Positions 26,533-36,025 are shown, counted from the stretch's first letter. The stretch: 64,000 nucleotides of DNA from Paracoccaceae bacterium (GCA_014872815.1 WKFK01000011.1:310001-374000), one strand, 5' to 3'. Numbers and translations are program-made. The notes: generated from the sequence alone by a model not told the origin.

Positions 26533-26799
26533 CATCGCCTCCCATCACTTTCCTTGCCCCTCCATGCCGCGCCACGACCGGCGATGTAACCCCAAAACCG
26601 CCCGCTTTGCTTGACTCTGCGACTCCTTCGGCGTAAACGCGCGGCAACACTCCGGGAGTCCGTCAAACTTCCGGTCCCTTGGCCTATGTGCCGGGATCGC
26701 CCCCCGTCAGCGAGTTTCGCCCACGGGGGACATTGGCGTTTGGGCGGCTCATCCCTATGTTTGGGCCAGATTTGAAACGGTGATAAGGAGCCGGTAGCG

Positions 26800-28326
26800 A
26801 TGTTTGAAAATTTAAGCGAACGCCTCTCTGGTGTCTTTGACCGCCTGACCAAACAAGGTGCATTGTCTGAAGACGACGTGAAAACCGCCCTGCGCGAGGT
26901 CCGTGTCGCCCTTCTGGAAGCCGACGTTTCGCTGCCCGTCGCCCGCGACTTTGTCAAAGCTGTACAGGAAAAAGCCACCGGTCAGGCCGTCACCAAATCC
27001 GTGACCCCCGGTCAGCAGGTTGTGAAAATCGTCCATGACGCGCTGAAAGACGTGCTCGCAGGGGACGAAAACGCCGAACCCGGCACGCTCAAAATCGACA
27101 GCCCGCCCGCCCCAATCCTGATGGTGGGTCTGCAAGGCTCCGGTAAGACCACCACCACTGGTAAGCTTGCCAAACGTCTGACCGAGAAAGACGGCAAGCG
27201 CGTGCTGATGGCCTCGCTCGACATCTATCGCCCGGCCGCGATGCAGCAGCTGGCCGTACTTGGCACCCAGATCGGCGTCGACACCCTGCCCATCGTGCCG
27301 GGTGAGTCCGCTGTACAGATCGCCAAACGCGCCAAGCAACAGGCGACCTTGGGCGGCTATGACGTCTACATGCTCGACACCGCCGGTCGTTTGCAGATCG
27401 ACGAAGTCCTCATGAAAGAAGTCGAGGACGTGCGCGACGTGGTCAACCCACGCGAGACACTCCTCGTGGTCGATGGCCTCACCGGTCAGGTGGCTGTGGA
27501 AGTGGCTGAAGAGTTTGACGGCAAAATCGGCATCTCCGGTGTGGTCCTGACCCGTATGGACGGTGACGGCCGTGGCGGTGCAGCCCTCTCCATGCGAGCC
27601 GTGACCGGCAAGCCGATCAAATACGTCGGCCTCGGCGAAAAGATGGACGCGCTCGAAACCTTCGAGGCGGACCGGATCGCAGGCCGTATTCTGGGCATGG
27701 GCGACATCGTCGCGCTGGTTGAGAAAGCTCAAGAAACCATCGAGGCTGAACAAGCCGAGAAGATGATGAAGCGCTTCCAAAAGGGCCGCTTCAACATGAA
27801 CGACATGAAAATGCAGCTCGAGCAGATGCAGAAAATGGGCGGCATGGAAGGCATGATGGGCATGCTTCCGGGCATGGGCAAAATGGCCAAACAGGTGCAG
27901 GACGCGGGTTTTGACGACCGCATGATCGTGCGCCAGATCGCCATGATCCAATCCATGACCAAAATGGAACGCGCCAACCCGCAAATCCTGCAAGCCTCCC
28001 GCAAAAAGCGGATCGCCAAAGGCTCCGGCATGGAGGTCTCCGATCTCAACAAACTTCTGAAGATGCAGCGCCAGATGGCCGACATGATGAAGAAGATGGG
28101 CAAAATGGGCAAAGGCGGCATGCTGAAACAGGCTATGAAAGGCATGGTCGGCGGCAAAGGCGGCGCGGACATGGCCAACATGGACCCAACCCAGATGGAC
28201 CCGAAACAGCTTGAAGCCGCAGCCAAAGCCCTTGGCGGCAAAGGCGGTCTGCCCGGCGGCCTCCCAGGCTTGGGCGGCGGCATGGGCCTGCCCTCTGGTC
28301 TTTCTGGCTTCGGGAAGAAGAAGTAA
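26800..28326 (+). CDS. ffh: Signal recognition particle protein Ffh
   Basis: This 508-residue GTPase binds SRP RNA (gene at about 3965 in this window) and signal sequences, then docks with FtsY. Domains: N (1-85), G with GLQGSGKTTTTGKLAKRL (about 107), DTAGRLQIDE (about 193) and TRMDGDGRGGAA (about 250), and a methionine-rich M domain (about 330-430) with the RNA-binding GSGMEVSDLNKLLK. A Gly/Met/Leu-rich tail (about 450-505) is longer than in E. coli. Upstream at 26701-26729, CCCCCGT and ACGGGGG could form a leader hairpin. It begins a long co-directional block running to trmD. Confidence 0.97.
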   Translation: MFENLSERLSGVFDRLTKQGALSEDDVKTALREVRVALLEADVSLPVARDFVKAVQEKATGQAVTKSVTPGQQVVKIVHDALKDVLAGDENAEPGTLKIDSPPAPILMVGLQGSGKTTTTGKLAKRLTEKDGKRVLMASLDIYRPAAMQQLAVLGTQIGVDTLPIVPGESAVQIAKRAKQQATLGGYDVYMLDTAGRLQIDEVLMKEVEDVRDVVNPRETLLVVDGLTGQVAVEVAEEFDGKIGISGVVLTRMDGDGRGGAALSMRAVTGKPIKYVGLGEKMDALETFEADRIAGRILGMGDIVALVEKAQETIEAEQAEKMMKRFQKGRFNMNDMKMQLEQMQKMGGMEGMMGMLPGMGKMAKQVQDAGFDDRMIVRQIAMIQSMTKMERANPQILQASRKKRIAKGSGMEVSDLNKLLKMQRQMADMMKKMGKMGKGGMLKQAMKGMVGGKGGADMANMDPTQMDPKQLEAAAKALGGKGGLPGGLPGLGGGMGLPSGLSGFGKKK

Positions 28327-28914
28327 GTGAACACGCACACCACATATCCCTGGGAGGCCCCTGCCTCCGGAGCTGCCGCCGCATTGGCGCTGCAGCTGGA
28401 GATGTGTGTGCCCACGCTTGAGACCGCCCGCCTGTCTCTGCGCCCGATCCGCCTGACGGATTTTGACACCTTCTTCGCCATCCTCTCCAGCGAACGTGCC
28501 GTCTTCATGGAAGGCCCGTTTGACCGTGACGAGGCATGGTCCGAATTCACCCAGTGCGTAAGCGGCTGGATGCTGCGCGGTGTGGGCTACTTCACCATCC
28601 TAAAACGTGACACCGGTGCGATCCTTGGTTTCGTGGGTCTCGGCATGGAATTTGGCGATCAGGAACATGAACTCGGTTACTTCCTCACGGCAGAGGCCGA
28701 AGGCAAAGGCTATGCCACCGAGGCCGCCGAAGCCGTACGTGACTTTGGCTTGGGCCAACAGGAATTGCCATCTCTTGTCAGCTACGTAGACCTGCCGAAT
28801 ACGCAGTCCGCCGCCGTCGCCGAACGCCTCGGTGCCAAACGCGACGCTCAGGCCGAAGCCAAATTTGCCGAGCCGGTACAGGTCTGGCGCCATCAACTGG
28901 AGGCCTACGCATGA
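28327..28914 (+). CDS. GNAT family N-acetyltransferase (RimJ/RimL-like), first of four
   Basis: This 195-residue acetyltransferase begins at GTG immediately after the ffh stop. It has the GNAT pattern ETARLSLRPIRLTDFDTFF, the acetyl-CoA region AEGKGYATEAAEAVRDF (about 122-138) and the terminal NTQSAAVAERLGAK. Its N-terminal 25 residues are an extra Ala-rich segment not seen in the other three copies. RimJ/RimL-type enzymes acetylate ribosomal or other proteins; the target is unknown. It overlaps the second copy by 4 bases. Confidence 0.88.
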   Translation: MNTHTTYPWEAPASGAAAALALQLEMCVPTLETARLSLRPIRLTDFDTFFAILSSERAVFMEGPFDRDEAWSEFTQCVSGWMLRGVGYFTILKRDTGAILGFVGLGMEFGDQEHELGYFLTAEAEGKGYATEAAEAVRDFGLGQQELPSLVSYVDLPNTQSAAVAERLGAKRDAQAEAKFAEPVQVWRHQLEAYA

Positions 28915-29456
28915 TGCGCTACGAAGTCCCCCAGCTTGAAACAGACCGTCTGATCCTGCGCGCTCACCGCGAAAGCGACATTGCCTCAGAGATCGAATTC
29001 TTCCAGACTGACCCCTCCAAAATGGTCGGTGGCCCCAAGGCCGCTGATGACGTTTGGCGCTACATCTCCATGATGATGGGGCACTGGGCGCTGCGTGGCT
29101 ATGGCCTTTGGGCTTTGGAAGAAAAAGCCACTGGCACTTATGTGGGGCGCGCGGGGCTCTGGATGCCTTTGGGCTATGATGAGCCAGAAATCGGCTGGAC
29201 CCTGATGAACCACGCCACCGGCAAAGGCTACGCGACGGAGGCCGCCCAAACGGCACGCGCCTATGCCTATGACGTGCTTGGCTGGGACACCGCCGTGTCT
29301 CTGACATTGCCAGAAAACACCGCCTCTCAGGCCGTGGCCAAACGTCTTGGCGCATCCCTTGAGCGCACGTTTGAAAGCAAATACGGCCCTGCGCAAATCT
29401 GGCGCCACCCCAGCCCAAGTGATCTCGAAAACGGCGGCATGGAGGCCTACGCATGA
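28911..29456 (+). CDS. GNAT family N-acetyltransferase, second of four
   Basis: This 181-residue copy has ETDRLILRAHRESDIASEIE, GHWALRGYGLWALEEKATG, the CoA loop ATGKGYATEAAQTARAYAYD and NTASQAVAKRLGAS. It is close in sequence to copies three and four, so the array arose by tandem duplication. Start and stop overlap its neighbours by 4 bases on each side, giving strong translational coupling. Confidence 0.9.
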   Translation: MMRYEVPQLETDRLILRAHRESDIASEIEFFQTDPSKMVGGPKAADDVWRYISMMMGHWALRGYGLWALEEKATGTYVGRAGLWMPLGYDEPEIGWTLMNHATGKGYATEAAQTARAYAYDVLGWDTAVSLTLPENTASQAVAKRLGASLERTFESKYGPAQIWRHPSPSDLENGGMEAYA

Positions 29457-29974
29457 GCCTCACTCTGAACATTCCCGTGATCGAAACCGAGCGCCTGCGC
29501 CTGCGTGCCCACCGCGAGGGCGACCTCGACGTGATCGCCGCGTTCTTTGCCGATGACCGCAGCGCTTTTGTCGGCGGCCCCAAAAACCGCGCCGAAAGCT
29601 GGCGCGTGATTTCCGGAGCTCTCGGCCATTGGGCGCTGCGCGGCTACGGCATGTGGCTGGTGGCAGACAAAACAACCGACGCGCCGATTGGCGGCGTTGG
29701 CTTTCTCAACCCGGAAGGCTGGGATGAGGCAGAGCTGGGCTGGCATATGTTCAACGGTCACGAAGGCAAAGGCTACGCCTATGAGGCGACTGTTGCAGCA
29801 AAATCTTACGGCGCAACCCATTTCGGCATCCCCGCCCCGATCAGCTATATCGCCCCCGCGAACACCCGCTCCGTTGCCCTGGCCAAACGCCTTGGTGCGA
29901 CTTACGAGCGTGACGGCGAAGTTCTTGGAAACGCGTGTCACATCTACCGCCACAGCAAAGCGGAGGCTGCGTGA
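29453..29974 (+). CDS. GNAT family N-acetyltransferase, third of four
   Basis: This 173-residue copy has ETERLRLRAHREGDLDVIA, LGHWALRGYGMWLVADKTT, GHEGKGYAYEATVAAKSYG and NTRSVALAKRLGAT. It shares GHWALRGYG with the second copy. The stop overlaps the fourth start by one base. Confidence 0.9.
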   Translation: MSLTLNIPVIETERLRLRAHREGDLDVIAAFFADDRSAFVGGPKNRAESWRVISGALGHWALRGYGMWLVADKTTDAPIGGVGFLNPEGWDEAELGWHMFNGHEGKGYAYEATVAAKSYGATHFGIPAPISYIAPANTRSVALAKRLGATYERDGEVLGNACHIYRHSKAEAA

Positions 29975-30579
29975 TGCCAAGCAAGTCTATTCCAATCCTT
30001 GAAACCAAACGTCTGGTCCTGCGCGGTCCGGAACCTGAGGATTACCCGAACTTCAAGGCCACCTTCGCCTCCTACCGCTCTCGCTTTATGGGCGGTCCGC
30101 TGAACGCCTATGAAACCTGGATGCTTTATGCGGCCGAAATCGGCCACTGGAACATCCGCGGCTATGGCATGTGGATGATCCACGACAAAGAGACCGACGA
30201 AACGCTGGGCATGGCGGGCGGCTGGTTCCCCGCCAAATGGCCGGAGCGAGAAATCGCCTGGATCATCTGGCCCGACAAGGCCGGTCACGGCTACGCGCTG
30301 GAATCCACCCACGCTGTGCGCCGCTATTTCTACAACGAGCTCGGCTGGGACGGGGCTGTGTCCTACATCGACCCGAAAAACCTCGACTCGATCCGCCTGG
30401 CCGAGCGCCTCGGCGCTGTCAAAGACAAATCCGCACCGTCGGTAGACGGGCATGACGTGGTCTACCGCCACCCCGCGCCTGACGCGCTGGCCTCCTCTCA
30501 GATTGGCGATGCCATCGAGATGGAAATCAGCCACTACGCCGACCCGATGTTCAAACCGAAAGGCTACGCTCTTGACTGA
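29974..30579 (+). CDS. GNAT family N-acetyltransferase, fourth of four
   Basis: This 201-residue copy has ETKRLVLRGPEPEDYPNFK, GHWNIRGYGMWMIHDKETD, GHGYALESTHAVRRYFYNE and NLDSIRLAERLGAV, plus a C-terminal extension (about 160-201) ending FKPKGYALD not found in the others. A CGGAGG site precedes the ATG at 29974. Its end overlaps the chorismate mutase start by 8 bases. Confidence 0.9.
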   Translation: MPSKSIPILETKRLVLRGPEPEDYPNFKATFASYRSRFMGGPLNAYETWMLYAAEIGHWNIRGYGMWMIHDKETDETLGMAGGWFPAKWPEREIAWIIWPDKAGHGYALESTHAVRRYFYNELGWDGAVSYIDPKNLDSIRLAERLGAVKDKSAPSVDGHDVVYRHPAPDALASSQIGDAIEMEISHYADPMFKPKGYALD

Positions 30580-30868
30580 CGACACCCAACGCGCCGCCGA
30601 ATTGCTGAAAGGCTACCGCGAAAGCATCGACCGGCTTGATGCGATCCTCGTCTACACCCTGGGCGAGCGGTTCAAAGCCACGCAGGCTGTTGGCAAGCTC
30701 AAAGCCGAACACGACCTTCCCCCGTCCGATCCGGATCGCGAAGCGAAACAGATCGCACGTCTTGAAGATCTTGCGAAGAAGGCCGATCTGGACCCTGAAT
30801 TCGCCAAGAATTTCCTGAATTTCATCATCGCTGAGGTCATTCAGCACCACAAGAAACATCAGGAATAA
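30572..30868 (+). CDS. Chorismate mutase (AroQ type)
   Basis: This 98-residue all-helical enzyme converts chorismate to prephenate. The motif [47 protein letters not shown] is shown in its start and middle: [18 protein letters not shown] (about 15-32) and [14 protein letters not shown] (about 42-55). It starts with TTG, 7 bases after AAAGG, overlapping the upstream gene. The free-standing mutase matches the mutase-less prephenate dehydratase at 8320, so phenylalanine synthesis uses two separate proteins. Confidence 0.9.
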   Translation: MTDDTQRAAELLKGYRESIDRLDAILVYTLGERFKATQAVGKLKAEHDLPPSDPDREAKQIARLEDLAKKADLDPEFAKNFLNFIIAEVIQHHKKHQE

Positions 30869-30971
30869 CAAACCGTTGAGCAGGGCTAACCTGTTCTTCG
30901 ACACCACCCCGCACCGTGCTGGTGCAACACTCAAGCACCCCGGTGCACACGCCATATTAGGAGATAACACC

Positions 30972-31337
30972 ATGGCTATGAAAATTCGTCTCGCCCGCGG
31001 CGGTTCCAAAAAGCGTCCTTTCTACCGCGTAGTAGCAGCGGACTCCCGCATGCCACGTGACGGCCGCTTCATCGAGAAGCTGGGCACCTACAACCCACTG
31101 CTGCCAAAAGACAGCGAAGAGCGCGTAAAACTGAACATGGAGCGCGTTCAGTACTGGCTGGACCAGGGCGCACAGCCGTCTGACCGTGTGTCCCGCTTCC
31201 TGGAAGCTGCTGGTGTTGTTGCTAAGAAAGAGCGCAACAACCCTAAGAAAGCCGAGCCAGGCCAGAAAGCCAAGGACCGCGCAGAAGAGAAAGCGGCTAA
31301 AGCAGCCGAAGCCGCTGAAGCAGCAGCTGAAGAGTAA
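30972..31337 (+). CDS. rpsP: 30S ribosomal protein S16
   Basis: This 121-residue ribosomal protein starts [20 protein letters not shown] and has [15 protein letters not shown]. The core ends near residue 80; a Lys/Ala/Glu-rich tail (about 85-121) is a common alphaproteobacterial extension. A TTAGGAG site precedes the ATG. It is followed by bluB, rimM and trmD, so the standard rpsP-rimM-trmD order is interrupted here by bluB. Confidence 0.97.
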   Translation: MAMKIRLARGGSKKRPFYRVVAADSRMPRDGRFIEKLGTYNPLLPKDSEERVKLNMERVQYWLDQGAQPSDRVSRFLEAAGVVAKKERNNPKKAEPGQKAKDRAEEKAAKAAEAAEAAAEE

Positions 31338-31353
31338 GACGGACTGTCCTGGA

Positions 31354-31983
31354 ATGACCGAATTCACTTCTGATTTCCGGGACGATCTGCAACGGCTCAT
31401 GCGGTGGCGGCGCGACGTGCGCCGCTTCCGCACCGATCCGGTGGACGAGGCACTTCTTAGGGAGTGCCTCGACACGTTTCTTCTGGCCCCCTCTGTCGGC
31501 CTGTCAGAGCCCTGGCGCGTGATCCGTGTAGACAGCGATCAAGCCCGCGCCGCCGCGCTCAAAAACTACGAAGCCGCCAACGCCGAAGCCCTCAAGGGGT
31601 ATGACGGCGACCGCGCAGCGCTTTATGCAAATCTCAAACTCTCCGGCATGCAAGAATCGCCTGTGCAACTGGCGATCTACTGCGACGACGCCACCGCCAA
31701 AGGCCAAGGCCTTGGTGCCGCCACCATGCCCGAAATGCGCCGCTATTCCGTTGTAGGCGCCATTACCCAATTCTGGCTGACCGCCCGCAGCTTTGGGCTG
31801 GGCGTCGGCTGGGTCTCTATCCTGGACCCCGCGCAACTCAACCGCGATCTGGATGTGCCGTCCGAGTGGTCACTGGTCGCCTACCTCTGCGTCGGCTGGC
31901 CGGAAGAGCTGTCTGACACGCCGGAGCTTGCAAAAGCTGGCTGGGAAGACCGGGACACCGCGCTGCCCATTCAGTCACGCTGA
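31354..31983 (+). CDS. bluB: 5,6-Dimethylbenzimidazole synthase BluB
   Basis: This 209-residue flavin-destroying enzyme converts reduced FMN with oxygen to the lower ligand of vitamin B12. It belongs to the nitroreductase fold; [32 protein letters not shown] and [11 protein letters not shown] are family segments. The ATG at 31354 lies 16 bases after rpsP and starts the known N-terminus. Its place between rpsP and rimM is unusual. Confidence 0.92.
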   Translation: MTEFTSDFRDDLQRLMRWRRDVRRFRTDPVDEALLRECLDTFLLAPSVGLSEPWRVIRVDSDQARAAALKNYEAANAEALKGYDGDRAALYANLKLSGMQESPVQLAIYCDDATAKGQGLGAATMPEMRRYSVVGAITQFWLTARSFGLGVGWVSILDPAQLNRDLDVPSEWSLVAYLCVGWPEELSDTPELAKAGWEDRDTALPIQSR

Positions 31984-32062
31984 CCCCAACTGCTGCCAGC
32001 TCTCCCTTGCACCTCTGCCTGCAATCGGGGAAAACAAACCCAAGCAATGCAAAGGCCGCCCC

Positions 32063-32581
32063 ATGAGCGACACATCTTCTGAACTCATCTGCGTTGGCGC
32101 CATTGGTGGTGCCTATGGCGTACACGGCGAAGTCCGCCTCAAAAGCTTCACAGCCGAAGCCGACGCGCTCGAAGACTACGCGCCACTGTTGACCGAAGAC
32201 GGCGCCTTTGAGTTTGACATCGCCATCACACGATCCATCAAAAATGGCCTCGCAGCCCGTTTGTCCGGCATCGCGACCAAAGAACAGGCCGACGCGCTCA
32301 AAGGCGTGAAGCTCTTTGTCCCACGCGACCGCCTGCCGGAAACCGAGGATGATGAATACTACTACACCGATCTGGTGGGCCTTGAGGTGCGTGACACCGG
32401 CGGCAACGTGCTTGGCAAAGTGAAAAACGTGCTCAACCACGGTGCGGCGGACCTTCTGGAAGTTCTGCCCCCCAAGTCTTCAGAAACCGTATTTCTGCCT
32501 TTCACCATGGCCAATGTCCCCACAGTCGACATCTCTGCAGGCCGCATCATCGCCGATCCCCCCGAAGGCCTGTTTGACTGA
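32063..32581 (+). CDS. rimM: Ribosome maturation factor RimM
   Basis: This 172-residue 30S assembly factor has [18 protein letters not shown] (about 11-28), [13 protein letters not shown] and the PRC-barrel end [15 protein letters not shown]. It is fused by one shared base to trmD. Both act on S16-containing 30S subunits and tRNA, so co-expression with rpsP is expected. Confidence 0.95.
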   Translation: MSDTSSELICVGAIGGAYGVHGEVRLKSFTAEADALEDYAPLLTEDGAFEFDIAITRSIKNGLAARLSGIATKEQADALKGVKLFVPRDRLPETEDDEYYYTDLVGLEVRDTGGNVLGKVKNVLNHGAADLLEVLPPKSSETVFLPFTMANVPTVDISAGRIIADPPEGLFD

Positions 32582-33384
32582 TGACTGACAACGCCAAACC
32601 CAAATCCCATGGCCGCCTGTCCATCTCCGCCTCGCTGAAACCGCGTGAGTTGATCACACACAATCCGCGCCTCGCCAAAGTCTGGTCCGCGCGCATCATC
32701 ACTCTGTTTCCCGATGCCTTTCCCGGCGTCTTGGGCGAAAGCCTGACCGGCAAGGCACTCAAAGATGGCAAATGGCAGATCGAAACCACCAACCTGCGGG
32801 ATTTCGGCCTGACCAAACACCGCAATGTCGACGACACGCCTGCCGGCGGTGGCGCGGGCATGGTGCTGCGCCCCGACGTGCTTGGCCCAGCCATTGAGCA
32901 CACCATGCGCGGTGCACGCGGCAACTGGCCGCTGGTCTACCTCTCCCCGCGCGGGCGCCGGTTTGACCAAAAGATGGCCCGCGCCTGGTCTCAGGCAGAC
33001 GGCATCACCATGCTGTGCGGCCGTTTTGAAGGCGTCGATCAACGTGTGCTGGACCACTACAACATTCAGGAAGTCAGCCTTGGCGATTTTGTTCTCACCG
33101 GTGGGGAAATCGCCGCCCAAGCCATGATCGACGCTACTGTGCGTCTTCTGCCGTCAGTGTTGGGCAACGCCGAGAGCATCGAAGACGAAAGCCACGCCAA
33201 CGGCCTGCTGGAACACCCGCAATACACCAAGCCCGCCGAATGGAACGGGCACAAAATCCCGGACGTGCTGATGTCCGGCCACCACGCCAACATCGAAAAA
33301 TGGCGCCATGAGATGGCCGAAGAGATCACCAAGACCCGCCGCCCGGACATGTGGGCTGCGTATAAGGCCGAAAAAGACAGCTAA
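32581..33384 (+). CDS. trmD: tRNA (guanosine(37)-N1)-methyltransferase
   Basis: This 267-residue SPOUT methyltransferase makes m1G37 with S-adenosylmethionine. A 35-residue basic N-terminal extension precedes the core (IITLFPDAFPGVLGESLTG). The knot region includes DDTPAGGGAGMVLRPDVL, CGRFEGVDQRV and EVSLGDFVLTGGE; the end has SGHHANIEKWR. It is coupled to rimM. Confidence 0.96.
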   Translation: MTDNAKPKSHGRLSISASLKPRELITHNPRLAKVWSARIITLFPDAFPGVLGESLTGKALKDGKWQIETTNLRDFGLTKHRNVDDTPAGGGAGMVLRPDVLGPAIEHTMRGARGNWPLVYLSPRGRRFDQKMARAWSQADGITMLCGRFEGVDQRVLDHYNIQEVSLGDFVLTGGEIAAQAMIDATVRLLPSVLGNAESIEDESHANGLLEHPQYTKPAEWNGHKIPDVLMSGHHANIEKWRHEMAEEITKTRRPDMWAAYKAEKDS

Positions 33385-33456
33385 GCAAATCCTTGCGCCC
33401 CGCCCCCAGTCCATGTTTTTGTTCGCGCATAGTGAATTTTAACAGGGACCAAAAAC

Positions 33457-33792
33457 ATGGCCGCCAAATTCGAGCTCTATACCGACAAAGCCGGTGAATT
33501 CCGTTTCCGCCTGAAAGCAGGCAACGGCGAAAACATCCTCGCCTCCGAAGGTTACAAACAGAAAGCCAGCTGCGAAAACGGCATCGAATCCGTCAAGAAA
33601 AACGCGGGCGAAGACGCGCGCTACGAGCGCAAAGAAACCGCCTCTGGCAAATTCATGTTCAACCTGAAAGCCACCAACGGTCAGGTGATCGGCACGTCGC
33701 AGAGCTACACCAGCGCCTCTGGCCGCGACAATGGCATTGAAAGCGTTATGCGCAACGCACCTGAGGCTGCTGTGGTCGAAATCGAAGACTAA
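33457..33792 (+). CDS. YegP family protein (two DUF1508 repeats)
   Basis: This 111-residue protein consists of two tandem repeats: FRFRLKAGNGENILASEGY followed by NGIESVKKNA, and FMFNLKATNGQVIGTSQSY followed by NGIESVMRNA. YegP proteins form a compact beta-alpha fold of unknown role. It is a single gene after trmD with a divergent space on the other side holding a hairpin. Confidence 0.92.
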   Translation: MAAKFELYTDKAGEFRFRLKAGNGENILASEGYKQKASCENGIESVKKNAGEDARYERKETASGKFMFNLKATNGQVIGTSQSYTSASGRDNGIESVMRNAPEAAVVEIED

Positions 33793-33823
33793 AGCTGATC
33801 TGAGAATAGTGGCGCGGGCCGGC

Positions 33824-33863
33824 CATCCCCATGAACCAGCCCACGCCTGCCCCCCTGGGGATG
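33824..33863. terminator. Hairpin between convergent YegP and peptidoglycan-binding genes
   Basis: CATCCCCA (33824-33831) and TGGGGATG (33856-33863) pair, extended after a one-base bulge by GG/CC. The 24-base loop is large and no T-run follows, so a terminator role is only a guess. Confidence 0.4.
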
Positions 33864-33870
33864 ACCACTG

Positions 33871-34995
33871 TTACGTGGTCGGGGGCATCTCGGCCAACGC
33901 TGCGATCACCGCTTTGATCACCTGCCCTCTGAGCGGCCCAAGCCGACAGACGGACTGCATCTCCGTATCCTTGCAAAACTGCGTGACCGCCTGCAGCGTT
34001 TTGGTATTGAACACGCCAGTCGCAGGGCCCGTTTCATATCCACGCGCTTTCAACTCTTCCTGCAGAACGTAGACATAGGCATTTTTGTCGAGCCGCGCGA
34101 CCACCACAAAAGCGCGCTGAAAATCGGCCGGATCGGTGGCCTTCACGATGTCTCGCGCGGTCGTACGGAAAGCCCGCTCTTGCGCCGAAGTACGCACGGA
34201 GTCGCGCGCCAAATATAGCTGATCTTCAGCACGTGCCCGCCCCCGCAGGCTCTCATGCGCAACCATTTCCGCACGCAGCGCCATCACATCGGCGTCCCGA
34301 TTGCCGCGCCATAACCGCAGCAAGGATTCCGCCGCTCGGCCGCCAGTCTTCCCCGTATCTGTGCGCGCCACATCCACCATGCGCTGAAGCAATTGCTCCG
34401 CATCCACATCAAAACGGGCCCCGGCCTGCATCGCGGCTAAGACGATCCGCATCGAGTTGAGGTCTCCGGCCTTTGCAAACCGCGTCAGCTCTTCCCGCCC
34501 GAAAGCCGGATCAGACGCCGGCCCAAATCGGTTTTGGTAGTGATACGCGGCGCGCAAAGCCTGCGCCCTCTCAATGCCCTGTGCCGCCGCCAAGTCCAAT
34601 TGCTCCAACGCTGCCGCTGGCTGCTCCATGGCCATCAACAGCTTGGCATAGGACGCCCGCGCACTCTCACGCCCGCCCTCAATCGCGGCTCTATACCACC
34701 GCGCTGCCGCCTCTTGATCCACCTCCGTGCCAATGCCTTTCAGGTGGTAATAGGCCAACCGCGCTTGGGCACGCCCATAGCCGCTTTCCGCGAGACGATG
34801 CATCTGCCCAAAGGCCGCCTTAGCGTCCGTGCGCCCCTCCGAACCCAACCGCAGCGCCTCCGCCAAGGCATATCGTTGCTTGTCTGTCTTCGTCACTTCC
34901 GTCTGTGCAACCTGCGCGACAAAGGCGGACGCCACTGGTGGCGCCAATGCGTAAACTGTTGCAACGGACAGGGCGAGCAATGCCGAACGAGCCAT
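33871..34995 (-). CDS. Secreted Sel1-repeat protein with C-terminal peptidoglycan-binding domain
   Basis: This 374-residue protein has a signal peptide (MARSALLALSVATVYALAPPVASA), several Sel1-type alpha-helical repeats (residues about 60-165, e.g. YHLKGIGTEVDQEAAARWYR) and a C-terminal peptidoglycan-binding-like helix bundle (YVLQEELKARGYETGPATGV, about 315-334). It would be a periplasmic scaffold bound to the cell wall. The neighbouring GH25 lysozyme on the same strand suggests a cell-wall group. Confidence 0.78.
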   Translation of the reverse strand: MARSALLALSVATVYALAPPVASAFVAQVAQTEVTKTDKQRYALAEALRLGSEGRTDAKAAFGQMHRLAESGYGRAQARLAYYHLKGIGTEVDQEAAARWYRAAIEGGRESARASYAKLLMAMEQPAAALEQLDLAAAQGIERAQALRAAYHYQNRFGPASDPAFGREELTRFAKAGDLNSMRIVLAAMQAGARFDVDAEQLLQRMVDVARTDTGKTGGRAAESLLRLWRGNRDADVMALRAEMVAHESLRGRARAEDQLYLARDSVRTSAQERAFRTTARDIVKATDPADFQRAFVVVARLDKNAYVYVLQEELKARGYETGPATGVFNTKTLQAVTQFCKDTEMQSVCRLGPLRGQVIKAVIAALAEMPPTT

Positions 34996-35105
34996 GAAGA
35001 CCTCCCATCTTTAGGTTGCTTCAATGTACCTGCCGCCTTCCCAAGCGCACCTCGACCAAACGGACAGAGCCAAGATCTTTGGGTTAGGCCTTCATGCTTT
35101 TGTCG

Positions 35106-35933
35106 CTACATCCGCTCACGCCACCGCACCCAGGCTTCCGGGCTACCGCGAAAGACGTTGATGTCCACTGCGCCCGCGATCCCCGGCACCACTCCCGTGC
35201 CGGTATACTGCCAAAACGTCCACCGCGCGCCGGGATACACTTTCTGGGGATGCCCCGCCACGGAACGCAGCCAGAACTCCGTCCCTCCCAGAGTGCCAAT
35301 CCCGGTGTCCTGAAAGAAATCCACCGTGGTGTAAACAATCGGCCGACGCCCGTAGTGCGCTTCCAAAATCGACAAGAACTTTCGCGCCTCACTGCGCACC
35401 TTGCGGCCACTGGGCCGTAGGCGGCACGTGCGTGACTGCGGGGTCCATTCCATGTCCAACACATGTGGCAAGGGCGCCCCGCGCGGCACGTTCTTGATGA
35501 ACCACGCTGCCTGCTCCTCCGCCGGGCGACAAAAATAATAGTAGTGATAGCCGCTCCACGGGATGCCCGCACTCGCCGCCCCGGCGCGATGTGTGTCAAA
35601 CATCGGGTCCGCAAGATCGCCGCCCTCAGTGGCTTTGATAAACGCAAAGTTGACCCCGGCCCGCCGCGCCTCCTGCCAGTTGATGCTGGTCTGCCAGCGC
35701 GACACATCAATGCCATGCACCGGATAACTCGACGGCGGGCGCCTGTCCCATTCATGCGGATCGGCATCGCCAAACTTCGGATAGCTGACCACCTGCGCCG
35801 CCAAAGCCTGCACCCGCGCGGCCTCTTCCGCCGCCGCTTGCTGTGCCGCCTGCGCTGCCGGATCCTCCGGCACCGACCGGCCACAGCTCGCCACTACCAA
35901 CAACGCCAACAAACCTGTCTTGAAAACCCGCAT
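35106..35933 (-). CDS. GH25 lysozyme-family lipoprotein
   Basis: This 275-residue protein has a lipoprotein signal MRVFKTGLLALLVVASCGRS (lipobox VASC), an Ala/Gln-rich linker, and a GH25 catalytic domain: GIDVSRWQTSINW, FAFIKATEGGDLADP, the acid pair in VLDMEW (about residue 146) and WQYTGTGVVPGI. GH25 enzymes cut the MurNAc-GlcNAc bond of peptidoglycan. The ATG at 35933 begins the signal; an upstream in-frame GTG/ATG start is less likely. Being lipid-anchored points to a housekeeping wall-remodelling role rather than a phage endolysin. Confidence 0.9.
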   Translation of the reverse strand: MRVFKTGLLALLVVASCGRSVPEDPAAQAAQQAAAEEAARVQALAAQVVSYPKFGDADPHEWDRRPPSSYPVHGIDVSRWQTSINWQEARRAGVNFAFIKATEGGDLADPMFDTHRAGAASAGIPWSGYHYYYFCRPAEEQAAWFIKNVPRGAPLPHVLDMEWTPQSRTCRLRPSGRKVRSEARKFLSILEAHYGRRPIVYTTVDFFQDTGIGTLGGTEFWLRSVAGHPQKVYPGARWTFWQYTGTGVVPGIAGAVDINVFRGSPEAWVRWRERM

Positions 35934-36025
35934 CTCACACCTGAAACAAACCACTGCGCCCCCTCAGTAAACCGAGAGGGCGTGGCGTTTGGCAAGCAAA
36001 GCTTTTGCCAACAGCAAAGCCCCGC

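Noticed and set aside
26812..28338. 508-residue minus-strand frame opposite ffh
   Set aside because: It mirrors ffh codon for codon, is extremely rich in His and Phe, and has no ribosome site or homology; a shadow of a high-G+C gene.
30869..30971. GCACC/GGTGC stems before rpsP as a riboswitch
   Set aside because: Too short and with no match to a known riboswitch; probably incidental leader pairing.
35106..35933. GH25 lysozyme as a prophage endolysin
   Set aside because: No phage genes are nearby and the protein has a lipoprotein signal, so it is a host envelope enzyme.
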